From Nostoc sp. C052 (lineage in GTDB: Bacteria > Cyanobacteriota > Cyanobacteriia > Cyanobacteriales > Nostocaceae): a stretch of DNA of 64,000 nt. The notes beneath the pieces are model-generated. The model saw only the letters and a list, made by a program, of their open reading frames with translations, searched no databases and was not told where the DNA came from. The stretch's first letter is position 1; each line of letters begins with the position of its first letter. Of this stretch, positions 17,095 to 26,235 are shown in pieces. Location: contig NZ_CP040272.1 in NCBI RefSeq assembly GCF_013393905.1, positions 6,271,501-6,335,500 on the forward strand. The letters are read 5' to 3'. A program made the position numbers and the translations under genes.

Positions 17095-17784
17095 ATGGAA
17101 CCTGTAACATTAACCGCAGTTGCAACAGCGATCGCTACTATAGTTTTAACCAAAGCTCTAGAAAAAACTGGCGAAAACCTTGGGCAAGCTGCATTAGACA
17201 AAAGTCGTGAGTTAATCGAACAGCTACATCATAAGAATAAGTTACCCTTGCTAGTGGATGGAACACAGCAGCCGTTAGATTATGGCAAAGCAGTGCTGGA
17301 GTTGAAAGCAGCAGCAGACGCAGATACCGAAATTGCTCAATCTGTGCGGGAAGTGGAAGCAGCAGCCAACAACGATCAGTCTGAGAGTGCTGAGGAAATT
17401 CAAAAATTAGCAAAACAAATTGAGTCCCAACCATCAGTTGTCAACAACTTTGCTAAGTCAGCAGATCAAATCAAAGTAGAGAAAGGCTCAATGGTTGCTC
17501 AACAACTCATAATTGAGCAACAACACAACACTTACAACTGACTACAGTCGCCTGTTAAGGAACAGGTAAAGTCAAATCCCTCTACTGAAACACCGCAAAA
17601 TTTGCCCCTGAGTGGGGTGGTAGAGTTTGTTGGACGTGAAGCGGAATTGCAAAACCTGCATGAGATGTTGCAGGAAAATAATCAGGTGGTAATTGCGGCG
17701 ATCGCCTCCCCCCAAATCCAGAATAAGCTAGTTTTGTGCAAAGCGTACCGTAATAAAACGGAAAAGAGCGATCGCCTGAACTAA
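17095..17784 (+). pseudogene. Remnant of a STAND/NB-ARC-type signalling gene
   Basis: An open frame of 148 codons ends at a TGA (17539-17541). The same frame then stays open to 17784 and encodes the linker and the start of an NTPase region (SGVVEFVGREAELQNLHEML, then NNQVVIAAIA). In cyanobacterial STAND proteins this segment normally leads at once into the Walker A loop. Here it changes to SPQIQNKL and ends after about 20 more codons. The upstream part (ATAIATIVLTKALEKTGENL at the start, QPLDYGKAVLELKAAADAD in the middle) resembles the N-terminal helical module of such proteins. I infer a degraded gene with an internal stop and loss of everything from the P-loop on. The 148-residue piece could still be made. 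Confidence 0.65.
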
Positions 17785-17846
17785 AATTCATATTGAACTA
17801 AGTAAAAATATCTGATTACTTACTCAAAATGCCATTTGACTTACTC

Positions 17847-18077
17847 AAAATAAGCTTTTGCTTACTCAAACCCCAGTTTGCTTACTCATTTTGGTGTTTT
17901 CCGCAAGTAAAATAAGCTTTTGCTTACTCAAACTCCAGTTTGCTTACTCATTTTGGTGTTTTCCGCAAGTAAAATAAGCTTTTACTTTCTCAAACTCCAG
18001 TTTGCTTACTCATTTTGGTGTTTTCCGCAAGTAAAATAAGCTTTTACTTTCTCAAACCCCAGTTTGCATACTCATTT
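17847..18077. repeat. 62-bp direct tandem repeat, about 3.7 copies
   Basis: The word AAAATAAGCTTTT recurs at 17847, 17909, 17971 and 18033, a constant 62-base step. Each unit contains CTCCAGTTTGCTTACTCATT and GGTGTTTTCCGCAAG, plus a small palindrome CAAACTCCAGTTTG. Copies 1-2 have GCTTACTC where copies 3-4 have ACTTTCTC. The unit length is not a multiple of three and no frame is open, so it is not coding. Confidence 0.9.
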
Positions 18078-18165
18078 AAGTAATTCACACATTCATTTTG
18101 GTATATCATTGAGCCGAAAGCTGGCGATCGCTCTAGAAAAGAAGTATAAGTTGGTTGTCAAGCTT

Positions 18166-18245
18166 TAGGCGTAGCCCATTGTAGACATCCCTGTATAAAA
18201 GAAGTGTAAATCTACAAGCGATGTCTAAGGGCGGGCTACGCCTAC
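18166..18245. repeat. Inverted pair of dispersed repeats
   Basis: TAGGCGTAGCCCATTGTAGA (18166 on) is mirrored by GATGTCTAAGGGCGGGCTAC followed by GCCTA (ending 18245). The spacer is about 27 bases. The pair could form a long hairpin downstream of the five-gene operon and might end its transcript. Confidence 0.65.
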
Positions 18246-18291
18246 TCTATTATGTGGTTGTGTAATGATATAAAGCGATCGCCCCAGTGTA

Positions 18292-19878
18292 TCAGTTGCT
18301 CACCATCAAGTGAGCCACCCGTTCTGCTAAAGCAGCAATAGTCATGGAAGGATTGCGTCCAACAGCTTCAGGTAAAATTGCCCCATCAGCGACATAAAGA
18401 TTTTTGTAGCCGAAAACTTCTCCTTTATGATCGACCACACCATCTTCAGCAGTTGTCCCCATTTTGCATCCTCCAAGGGGATGCACTGTTAACAAACTGC
18501 GGAGAACTGACCAGTAAAAGGGAATATAAAGCTTACCGCCATTGGCTTGGGAAAGTTGCTTTTGCAGATTCAAGATGGCATCAATTGCAGACTTTGAGCG
18601 CTGGATATTCCAATCAAGTTTTAAGTCTGTTTCCCAAGGTTTGAGCCAGTTACGACCGAGAGAAAGTTGCCCATCAGCAGCATCAACACCCGCACCTAGC
18701 CAAACCATAACGTTGCTTAAGGGATTCTTTTCATCCAAACCACGCTGCAAATGGTTGCGTAAAGCTAAAGCAAATAGGCTAAATTTACCAGAATTCAGTT
18801 TGCTGCTAATGGCATTCAGCAACATATTCGGAAAGCCATCATCTTCAATAATAAAACTCTCTCCCTCAAAGCTACCATCAGTAAAGTCCATACCTGCGGT
18901 AATCGTTGGGCCAATGGACTGCCTAACCTCAACATCTTTGCTGTAGAAATCGGGAGTAAGAACGTTGGCGTTAGCGCTCCAATTCTTACCGAGTTGCTGA
19001 CTAACTTTAGGTAAAGTACGGTACTTATCGCGGCTATTTAATAGCAACTCACTAGAACCGAGGGAACCTGCGGCGATGACAACTATTTTGCCCCTCTCTT
19101 CACCACGAATTAGTTGCCCATTTTCGATGCGGTCAAAAATAACGCGATAACCACCTTCTTCTGGTTGAATATAGCGTACCAAGTGGAGCGATCGCACCTC
19201 CGCCCCTTTGTTTTCTCCAGCCGGGATATAGTTCAAATCGAGAGTATTTTTGGCGTGGACATCACACCCCAAATCACAATTACCCAAATGAATACAAGTG
19301 CCTTGTTTTTGCCCTTGGGCATTGACAAATTGCCGGGAGTGCTTTTCATTCAAGGGGTCTTCCAGTTGGTAATTCCAGTCTGGATCGAAGGAGATTGCCA
19401 GAGGCATACTTTGAAAGCGATCGCCATATCCAACTTTTTGCGCCGCTTGTTCCATCAATTTTGCCCGTTGGGTATGCTGCCCTGGAGGTATGGGATGGAC
19501 ACCCATCATTTTCCGCACGCGATCGTAATAAGGCTGTAATTCACTGTAAGTAATTTCCGGTGGCCAACCTTGCTCAAATCGCGTTGGATTTGCTTCTAAA
19601 ACCACGCTGGAATAGCACAGAGAACCGCCACCAACTCCGGCCCCCTGAGCAACAGCCATCCCCTTAAAAAAGCGTAAATCGAGCCAGCCATTATGTTTTT
19701 GCGGCTGGGTGTGTTCATAAATCCAGGCATCTTTGGCTTGACGTGGGTATTGGTCTTTCGTCCAACGCCGACCGCGTTCTAATACCAAAACCCGCGCTCC
19801 TGATTCAGCCAAACGGCAGGTAACTACTGACCCACCAAAGCCGCTACCGATTACGATGACATCAAATTGCTGGCTCAT
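18292..19878 (-). CDS. GMC-type FAD oxidoreductase (cholesterol-oxidase-like)
   Basis: A 528-residue flavoprotein oxidising alcohol groups. The FAD Rossmann motif is at the N-terminus (VIVIGSGFGGSVVTCRLAES, residues 8-27), followed by VLVLERGRRW. GAGVGGGSLCYSSV near 78-91 is the GMC substrate/FAD loop. The C-terminal LTVHPLGGCKMG near 455-470 carries the catalytic His region, and LYVADGAILPEAVGRNPSMT the final FAD contacts. The overall pattern is closest to the bacterial cholesterol-oxidase branch. No signal peptide is seen. It is the last gene of a five-gene minus-strand operon, 5 bases after the catalase-like gene. The real substrate is unknown; a hydrophobic alcohol (sterol, hopanoid or other lipid) is a reasonable inference. 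Confidence 0.88.
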   Translation of the reverse strand: MSQQFDVIVIGSGFGGSVVTCRLAESGARVLVLERGRRWTKDQYPRQAKDAWIYEHTQPQKHNGWLDLRFFKGMAVAQGAGVGGGSLCYSSVVLEANPTRFEQGWPPEITYSELQPYYDRVRKMMGVHPIPPGQHTQRAKLMEQAAQKVGYGDRFQSMPLAISFDPDWNYQLEDPLNEKHSRQFVNAQGQKQGTCIHLGNCDLGCDVHAKNTLDLNYIPAGENKGAEVRSLHLVRYIQPEEGGYRVIFDRIENGQLIRGEERGKIVVIAAGSLGSSELLLNSRDKYRTLPKVSQQLGKNWSANANVLTPDFYSKDVEVRQSIGPTITAGMDFTDGSFEGESFIIEDDGFPNMLLNAISSKLNSGKFSLFALALRNHLQRGLDEKNPLSNVMVWLGAGVDAADGQLSLGRNWLKPWETDLKLDWNIQRSKSAIDAILNLQKQLSQANGGKLYIPFYWSVLRSLLTVHPLGGCKMGTTAEDGVVDHKGEVFGYKNLYVADGAILPEAVGRNPSMTIAALAERVAHLMVSN

Positions 19879-19883
19879 AAGAT

Positions 19884-21164
19884 TTACTTAATCACAACGG
19901 GGTCTGCTGGACGGGCAAGGTTATCTCTTTCTGGTACTGGAATGTCGCGGGGAATCCAAAAGTGTATCCGTTTATCGCAACCTTCACAGATGGAATAATC
20001 ATTAAATTCAATTACACCCAACTTCGTCCACTCTTTTTCATTGAAGTTTTTGACGTTGATGGTATAAACCAATTTGTGGTCAGGATACTTTTCTAACCGC
20101 AATTCATCGCGGAAGTCTTCTGCATCTATCTTGGTTGTGCCTTCTGCGACCCGAAGCATAAATTGGTCTGGGGTGACAATTTTGCTTCCTGGTTCTACGC
20201 CAAGGGTTGAAATCGGGAATAGCTGACGAAAACCTGGTCTTTTATCCATCAGCCGGAAAATGATCCGGTTAACTAAGTTAGCGCCAAGATCCAAACCGAC
20301 AGAAGGAAAATTAGTTAACTCGGTATCAGTAATATGCTTTGTCTTAATACCTGTTAGATAATCGACAGTCACAAAATTACCTGGTTTTACCTTCTCATCA
20401 GGGTTGAGGGTAGGATAAACCTTACCTGCAATCCCAAAGGCCCGGCGATCGCCCCGCTTGATGTTAGCACCAGCAACCGAAAGGCGAGCAAACACTAAAC
20501 CTGCTGAACCCTTAGCAAAGTAGCCTGTATAAGGAGAACTCTCAGTAATTCGCCAAATGCCTGAGCAACAAACACCATTAGCGTGAATTAACTTGTCGTA
20601 ATAAGGGCGGATATCCCGTTTATCGAACATATTCCGCGCCGAATCATTGATAAACTGTAAAAATTTTGTTATTCCCAGACCCTCATGATATGGCAGTGGT
20701 TCACCGTAGGGCCCACTAAAACCAACTTCTTTGACTTCGTTGTGGGTAGACCCGTCATACTCGAAAACATCTTTATCCGGGGTGGAAGCTTGAGGTTTGT
20801 TGAGCATAGTTAGTATCAACAATGGGATTTGGAATAAGCACAAAACTGAGTCAATAATCCCGAAGGCAGGATAAATATTGGGGTAAAGAAAGAAAAAGAA
20901 GATTACTCCAGGCGGACGGGAAAGGGTCGCTAATACAGCGTTGGGAGTGTAGCGGTAGGGGTCATTTGCTCCAGGAATGTAGAACAGCGACAGCAAAACC
21001 ACTAACAAACCTGCAAAAGAAGTCCATACTGGGTCTTGGCTAGGTCTTTGGTGAAGTAATTCCAGCAACCAATTCGGTGCAAAAATCGCCGGTAAGCCAA
21101 TCGCCCAATCTTGGATAACGCCTAGCCAGACGATGCGGCGAAACCAAACAGCATATTTGTTCAT
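19884..21164 (-). CDS. Membrane-anchored catalase-like protein
   Basis: A 426-residue protein with about four N-terminal hydrophobic helices (residues 12-120) and a soluble domain (about 135-426). The segment at 190-230 (KLIHANGVCCSGIWRITESS, then FARLSVAG) resembles the catalase core around the distal heme histidine, here His194. I cannot find the usual proximal-tyrosine motif of catalases. Instead there is a CEGC pair (393-396) near the C-terminus. It may be a divergent heme protein of the catalase/allene-oxide-synthase superfamily, or a catalase-fold protein that has lost heme. It lies between the GMC oxidase (5-base gap) and a di-heme cytochrome (7-base gap), so it is almost certainly co-transcribed with them. 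Family placement is by eye and tentative. Confidence 0.55.
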   Translation of the reverse strand: MNKYAVWFRRIVWLGVIQDWAIGLPAIFAPNWLLELLHQRPSQDPVWTSFAGLLVVLLSLFYIPGANDPYRYTPNAVLATLSRPPGVIFFFFLYPNIYPAFGIIDSVLCLFQIPLLILTMLNKPQASTPDKDVFEYDGSTHNEVKEVGFSGPYGEPLPYHEGLGITKFLQFINDSARNMFDKRDIRPYYDKLIHANGVCCSGIWRITESSPYTGYFAKGSAGLVFARLSVAGANIKRGDRRAFGIAGKVYPTLNPDEKVKPGNFVTVDYLTGIKTKHITDTELTNFPSVGLDLGANLVNRIIFRLMDKRPGFRQLFPISTLGVEPGSKIVTPDQFMLRVAEGTTKIDAEDFRDELRLEKYPDHKLVYTINVKNFNEKEWTKLGVIEFNDYSICEGCDKRIHFWIPRDIPVPERDNLARPADPVVIK

Positions 21165-21171
21165 AGCTTAG

Positions 21172-22608
21172 TTACAAAGTTTTGAGATATTCGATTAATG
21201 CTTGTTTCTCTTTGGCAGGTAAATCAGTGCCATATAGATGTCCTTGGTTACTATTACCAGGAACGCTAATGTCGTATTTAAAACCTACACGTTCCGCTTC
21301 TTCTCCTTCGGAAATAAAGCCAACTTTCTTCTGGTCGTAGACATCAAATCCTCGGTAAAAAGATTGGGGACGATTCTCTGGTTTTTCTAACAAATCTTGT
21401 AGAGATGGCACTGAACCATTATGGAGATAAGGCGCTCTTAACCAAAGACCATCCAGGGAGACAGATACATAACCATCAGTCTTCCGCAACTCGTTGAAGT
21501 CCCAAGGATAACCATCACCAAATTTGTTGTAAGTATCTGCTCCTTGCTGCGTCCACATATCTAGACGGTGGCGGTCAGTTCCCACTTCTGCAACAGGAAT
21601 TACCTTACCAGTCCTTTCGCCACCAAAGGCGTGACAAGATGCACAAGTACTGTTAAAAATCTCTTTTCCTTGTGTAGCTAATTGCTGATCAACTGCAAAG
21701 GGATACTTGGGAGGTGGTAATTCTGAAATATAATCTTCCACCCGTTGCAGATCCTTGACTGGTAGAGACTCTTTAGTTGCACCGTCACCAATAGCGCCAG
21801 TTTGTACCGTTTCTCGCAACGAAGTTTCTAAACCATCCCAATGCAGAGCAAAGTTTTGGTGTTGCTTTTGATTCCACAAAGGCATCATATCTGAGTTACC
21901 AATGGTGTCATCTTTAGGCAACCTTAAGGTAGTGAACTTCACAGGGTTAAAGGGGTCAATCCTACCCGGCCCCCAATTGGGACGAGAATCAGTCCAAGCA
22001 AAGTCTGCTTTTTGTTGCAGCAATCCTTTCTTAGTTTGGGGAATAATTACAAAGCGATAAAGCAGATTTTCCCACCAAGAAAACTCATGACTATATTTAA
22101 TTTCATCCAGAATATAGTCAGGTTCAAATCTGGGGTCACTAGCAGCGTTACCAAGAAAGCGGATATAGGCTTGAGAATCAAATCTATTCGCCGGGCCAGC
22201 TGCAATAATTGTTGGCTTATCTTTGAGGTTTTCTCGATAAGTAGCATGATGACAAACAGCGCAAGTTATCCCAACTCTTGGAAACCCAATGGTTTTTTTT
22301 GCAAAACCGACTGGTAACTCTTTACCTTCTTCCCATGTAATTCCCAAAGAAGTATAACCGCCTGGGCCTGGTAGCTTATCGGGAAAGATCCGCGGCAATA
22401 CTAACCAAATCCAATACGGTACACCTTGCGCCTGTTCTGTACCAATAGAACCATATTTAAAATGATCCTCTGGTGACTCATAAACTTCACTAGGGGCTTC
22501 GCGGAAAAGACTGTACCATCCTGCGTAACCCACAACCCCAAAAAGAAGGACAATAACTACAGCAATTGAGGTGATTATTTTCCCTAATTTTGACTTAAGT
22601 ATTGCCAT
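21172..22608 (-). CDS. Membrane-anchored di-heme c-type cytochrome (RoxA/MauG-like), paralogue 1
   Basis: A 478-residue protein with a single N-terminal membrane helix (about 10-32), so the body should face the lumen/periplasm. It has two heme-attachment motifs: CAVCH at 116-120 and CASCH at 322-326. The C-terminal LWLRAPYLHNGSVPSLQDLL and the later PGNSNQGHLYGTDL match the conserved region of di-heme peroxidases and oxygenases of the MauG/BCCP/RoxA type. It is closely similar along its length to the gene just upstream (22640-24106), from which it arose by tandem duplication. Likely roles are peroxide-dependent oxidation, dioxygenation or electron transfer; the substrate is unknown. Confidence 0.82.
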   Translation of the reverse strand: MAILKSKLGKIITSIAVVIVLLFGVVGYAGWYSLFREAPSEVYESPEDHFKYGSIGTEQAQGVPYWIWLVLPRIFPDKLPGPGGYTSLGITWEEGKELPVGFAKKTIGFPRVGITCAVCHHATYRENLKDKPTIIAAGPANRFDSQAYIRFLGNAASDPRFEPDYILDEIKYSHEFSWWENLLYRFVIIPQTKKGLLQQKADFAWTDSRPNWGPGRIDPFNPVKFTTLRLPKDDTIGNSDMMPLWNQKQHQNFALHWDGLETSLRETVQTGAIGDGATKESLPVKDLQRVEDYISELPPPKYPFAVDQQLATQGKEIFNSTCASCHAFGGERTGKVIPVAEVGTDRHRLDMWTQQGADTYNKFGDGYPWDFNELRKTDGYVSVSLDGLWLRAPYLHNGSVPSLQDLLEKPENRPQSFYRGFDVYDQKKVGFISEGEEAERVGFKYDISVPGNSNQGHLYGTDLPAKEKQALIEYLKTL

Positions 22609-22639
22609 AAACTTAGGTTTCTCCTTGCTAAAGTGTCCT

Positions 22640-24106
22640 TCAAAGTTTCTTCATGTACTCAACAATTGCATCTTTCTCTTCTGGGGAAAGATCAACGCCG
22701 TACAAGTGACCGCTATTGCTGTTACCCTCAAGTTTTGTATCGAACTTGAAGTATTTTTTACCATTTTCTTCAGCGACATCAGAGACAAAGCCAACTTTGG
22801 TTCTATCGATAACGTCATAGCCCCGGTAGAATTCTTTTGGTCTATTCTCTGGTTTTTCTAGTAAATCCCGGAGGGTGGGGACTGAACCATTGTGTAAATA
22901 AGGGCCGCGTAACCAAACACCATCAAGGGGCATATTTGCATAGCCATTAGTCTTACGGAAATGCTTAAAGCGCCACGGATAACCTGCATACAAGGTATTT
23001 TGGTTAGAGATGGTTTCATAAGTGAATGAATCTAGGCGATGTCGGTCTGTTCCAATTTCTTGAATTGGCACAACTTTGCCTGTATAAGCCCCACCAAAAA
23101 CGTGACAGCTAGCGCAATTACTTTCAAAAAGTGGTTTTCCTGTAGTTGCTAAAGTTTCGTTAACTTCGTAGGGATATTTTGGTGGTGGTAGTTCCAAAAG
23201 CCAATCGGCAATTCGTTTAATGCGAGGCAAATCAATCGTGGTAGGCGTGACTCCAGTCCCTAAAGCTGCACTCTTATTTCGTTCATCAACAGAACTATTA
23301 TTACCATCCCAATGCAACTCTAGTCCCTTGCGGGGTCTTTGATTCCAAATTGAGGGGAAATCAGAAGTACCAATTAGTTCATCCTGACGCAATTTATCCA
23401 TTGGGAAATGGAATTGAATTGCTTTATAAGGATTAAAAGTATCTACTCTTCCTGGACCCCAATCTGGTTGTGTTTCCACAAACTTCAGTCGATATGCTTG
23501 ATTAATTAGTGCATCCCTAGTTTGGGGAATTGCAATGAAGCGATAAAGTAATTTTTCAATGGGATTCAGACCACCACTGATTTTTTCAATTTCTGGTAAC
23601 ATTCGGTTGGCAGTAAAGCGCTCATCCACACCAACTGCTGATAAAAATTTGATATATCCCTGCAAATTAAGTACATTAGCAGGCATTGCTGTAACCACTT
23701 GATGGTCGCTATTAGGATTATCTCGCAGCGTCCCTGTATGACATACAGCACAATTCAACCCAACTCGATTAATAAATACTCTCCGTTGCGAAAAACCTAC
23801 AGGTAAATCTTGATCGGGTTCTTTGATAAATCCCAGGGAAGTATAACCTTTGCCAGGTAATTTATCTGGGAATAATTCTGGTAAAACTTTCCAAATCCAG
23901 TAAGGAATACCATTGATGGGTTCGCTGCCAATTGAACCATATTTAAAGTGGTCTTGAATGTCAGCATAATCCACTGGAGAGTTTGACAAAACAGGCCAAA
24001 GGAAAAATACTGCTACTGCAATAACACCGACAATCACAACCCAAATTCGCTGAAAGATTCCCTTAATTGAGGTAGGGAGTAGGGTAGGGTTTGTTTGTTC
24101 AGTCAT
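22640..24106 (-). CDS. Membrane-anchored di-heme c-type cytochrome (RoxA/MauG-like), paralogue 2
   Basis: A 488-residue paralogue of the neighbouring cytochrome, with the same layout. A membrane helix lies at about 20-42, the first heme motif CAVCH at 119-123 and the second CASCH at 331-335. The C-terminal block contains VWLRGPYLHNGSVPTLRDLL and LEGNSNSGHLYGVDL. It is 31 bases upstream of paralogue 1 and 66 bases downstream of the OYE gene on the same strand. Retention of two near-copies in one operon suggests either a heteromeric complex or split function (one catalytic, one electron carrier). That is inference. Confidence 0.82.
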   Translation of the reverse strand: MTEQTNPTLLPTSIKGIFQRIWVVIVGVIAVAVFFLWPVLSNSPVDYADIQDHFKYGSIGSEPINGIPYWIWKVLPELFPDKLPGKGYTSLGFIKEPDQDLPVGFSQRRVFINRVGLNCAVCHTGTLRDNPNSDHQVVTAMPANVLNLQGYIKFLSAVGVDERFTANRMLPEIEKISGGLNPIEKLLYRFIAIPQTRDALINQAYRLKFVETQPDWGPGRVDTFNPYKAIQFHFPMDKLRQDELIGTSDFPSIWNQRPRKGLELHWDGNNSSVDERNKSAALGTGVTPTTIDLPRIKRIADWLLELPPPKYPYEVNETLATTGKPLFESNCASCHVFGGAYTGKVVPIQEIGTDRHRLDSFTYETISNQNTLYAGYPWRFKHFRKTNGYANMPLDGVWLRGPYLHNGSVPTLRDLLEKPENRPKEFYRGYDVIDRTKVGFVSDVAEENGKKYFKFDTKLEGNSNSGHLYGVDLSPEEKDAIVEYMKKL

Positions 24107-24172
24107 GAAACACTCCCCATATTGTCGAGATTATTTGTAAGCGAAATTGTCAATTTGATACCCATCGCTTTT

Positions 24173-25567
24173 TTATTTAGATGAATTGGCAAACTGAGTT
24201 GGATGAAAGACTGACATGACTTCTTCCATCATCTCTTCGTAACTATTGAAGCGATCCTGCTCGTAACAACCCAAAGGATTCTCAGTTACATTCAGCAGGC
24301 ATTTATTACAATAGGTACAGGGTTTATCTGCTAGGTCTTTACCTGCTTGAAAAGATTTAACTAAGTCATTATTAGCAATTAGGGTACGAGCCATTGTGAC
24401 ACCATCACAATACTTATCATTAATTGCCTGACGAATATAAGAAGCCTGTTGCAAACCACCAGTACATAGTACGGGAATATTAACGTGCTTTTTAATTTCT
24501 CTGGCATCTAGTAAGTTTCTGCCTTGGTTCTCTGCCAGCAATTGCTTGATTTTAGGGTCTTTTACATCGTCCCCACTAAATGCTTGTGGAGCCAATTGCT
24601 TTTTGACCCGATTCCATAAAAGATTGAAAACAGGATGCAAAAATGAATTGCGAAATAAAATGTAGTTGCGTGTAGTCTCTACGCCACTCGACAACATGGT
24701 GTCATAAGTTCTGCTAATGACATCGAAATTAAAATCACCAATGGGATTGAGTGGATGAGGAAATAAGCTACCAGTTGATACATGGACGCCATCAGCCCCA
24801 GCTTCTTCTGCCCATTTACAAACTTGGATGGAGTCTTGTATGGTATTACCTGGTTTTTCCCAAAAGGTGACGGCGTTGTTATAATCAACAGCACTAATTT
24901 TGAATTGCAGGTGAAAGTCGTTACCTACTTCTTTGCGAATTGCCCTAATTACATCTAGCAAAAACCGCGCTCGATTCTCTAATGAACCACCATATTCATC
25001 TTGACGGTCGTTAATTCCAGAACTGAGAAATTGGTTAAAAAGATATCCATTCGCACTATGCAATTCTATTCCATCCAAACCTGCTTCCCGGACACGTCTA
25101 GCGCCATCGGCAAAGTATTGGATTGTTTGTTTAATTTCTGCTAGTGTCATCGCTTGACACAAAAAACCGTGGAATGGCTCGGTTTGGCTAGTGGAACTTA
25201 ATGCTTTTTTTCCTAAGTTTTCGACACCGCCAATATCCTGCTGTCGCCCCGAATGACTTAATTGCAAGATAAATTTACAGTCATATTCATGGACTTTTTC
25301 TCCTACTTTTCGCCAAAAAGGAACGGTTTCATCAGAGTGAATTGTGGCGTAATTGGGCATAATTCTGCCCCGGATGGCGACTGGAACAAAGGAAGTAATA
25401 ATTGCCCCGACGCCACCACGAGCAAACTTTTCTTCCCAGTTGATTCGGGCTTGAGTACCTGAACCATCGTAGTTATCCCATCTTCCTGAAATACTAGAGC
25501 GAAATATCCGATTTTTGACTGTGAGATTGCGGAATCTCAACGGTTCAAAGATAATATCGTTTTCCAT
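24173..25567 (-). CDS. Old-yellow-enzyme-family NAD(P)H:flavin oxidoreductase
   Basis: A 464-residue FMN-binding TIM-barrel protein. It shows FEPLRFRNLTVKNRIFRSS at the start, FILQLSHSGRQ, and the substrate/FMN signature IELHSANGYLFNQFLSSGIN with YGGSLENRARF. A cysteine cluster CTYCNKC...GC near 425-445 resembles the 4Fe-4S site of the 2,4-dienoyl-CoA reductase branch. The protein lacks that branch's C-terminal FAD/NAD domain, so electrons must come from elsewhere. It is the first gene of the five-gene minus-strand operon. OYE enzymes reduce activated C=C bonds such as enones; the physiological substrate is unknown. Confidence 0.87.
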   Translation of the reverse strand: MENDIIFEPLRFRNLTVKNRIFRSSISGRWDNYDGSGTQARINWEEKFARGGVGAIITSFVPVAIRGRIMPNYATIHSDETVPFWRKVGEKVHEYDCKFILQLSHSGRQQDIGGVENLGKKALSSTSQTEPFHGFLCQAMTLAEIKQTIQYFADGARRVREAGLDGIELHSANGYLFNQFLSSGINDRQDEYGGSLENRARFLLDVIRAIRKEVGNDFHLQFKISAVDYNNAVTFWEKPGNTIQDSIQVCKWAEEAGADGVHVSTGSLFPHPLNPIGDFNFDVISRTYDTMLSSGVETTRNYILFRNSFLHPVFNLLWNRVKKQLAPQAFSGDDVKDPKIKQLLAENQGRNLLDAREIKKHVNIPVLCTGGLQQASYIRQAINDKYCDGVTMARTLIANNDLVKSFQAGKDLADKPCTYCNKCLLNVTENPLGCYEQDRFNSYEEMMEEVMSVFHPTQFANSSK

Positions 25568-26235
25568 TTGTTCCTCTGTGTTTCGTGTTTTTTCGGCAAT
25601 AAGATTAGGCTTGGTGAATTTTTTTTAGCACCAACAGTCTCGCCAGAGAACTGCTATTTTCAGCGTCTCTGGGAGGGTAATTTTTTATGTCTACAAATCT
25701 ACAGTGGAGGTTTTCGGATGGGAACGCTAAGTATTAATTTTTTGTTACTTAGATTTACTTACCAAATTTCAGCATGGGTATTTAGCCTTATTGGTTTTTA
25801 CAGTTATATAAAGACTTTTGCAATTTGTAAACCTACGGTATTTACAGAGAAATTCTTAAAAAAAGCTAAAATTTTCCTCTTTTTATTTCTCTGCTCAGGT
25901 TAAGGCAACTTTAAAAGAAGCACTTGACGATTTGTTACAAACATTACCAAGTACGTAAGTAACGCATATAACCATAGCAAATTGGTTATTGAAACCACTG
26001 TAAATTTACAATTTTTTAAATTTTTTGTTTAGAAATGTATAAAAGTTTATTAATGACGTTTTGCAAACTTGTGTAGTAAGTTCATATATAGCGAACCTCA
26101 GTAAGGTACATTTTAAATCATCAAAATATCCCAAGACTAAATCTGGAAAATGGGAAATTAGTGATGAAGCATTAATGTGCCTCTGCAAACGTGAGGTCAG
26201 TGGAGAAGGTTTAGGGGTTACAACCAGAGAGTTTT
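25568..26235. other. Gene-free divergent promoter region
   Basis: 668 AT-rich bases separate the operon reading left (OYE to GMC) from the RoxA-sized cytochrome reading right. An open frame at 25568-25903 shows no recognisable protein features. A shared regulatory region for the whole redox cluster would be expected here, but I could not identify specific operators. Confidence 0.55.

Larger units (their letters stand above)
17785..18291. other. Gene-free repeat region
   Basis: About 500 bases after the STAND relic. They contain a 62-bp tandem repeat (17847-18077) and an inverted pair of dispersed repeats (18166-18245) just downstream of the GMC oxidase stop codon. No gene is visible. Confidence 0.75.

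Noticed and set aside
17847..18077. CRISPR array
   Set aside because: The 62-base units are contiguous, without unique spacers, and no cas genes are present.
25568..25903. 111-residue open frame upstream of the RoxA-like gene
   Set aside because: Composition is erratic (Phe/Leu-rich with scattered Cys), it begins at the OYE start codon on the opposite strand, and no domain is seen.
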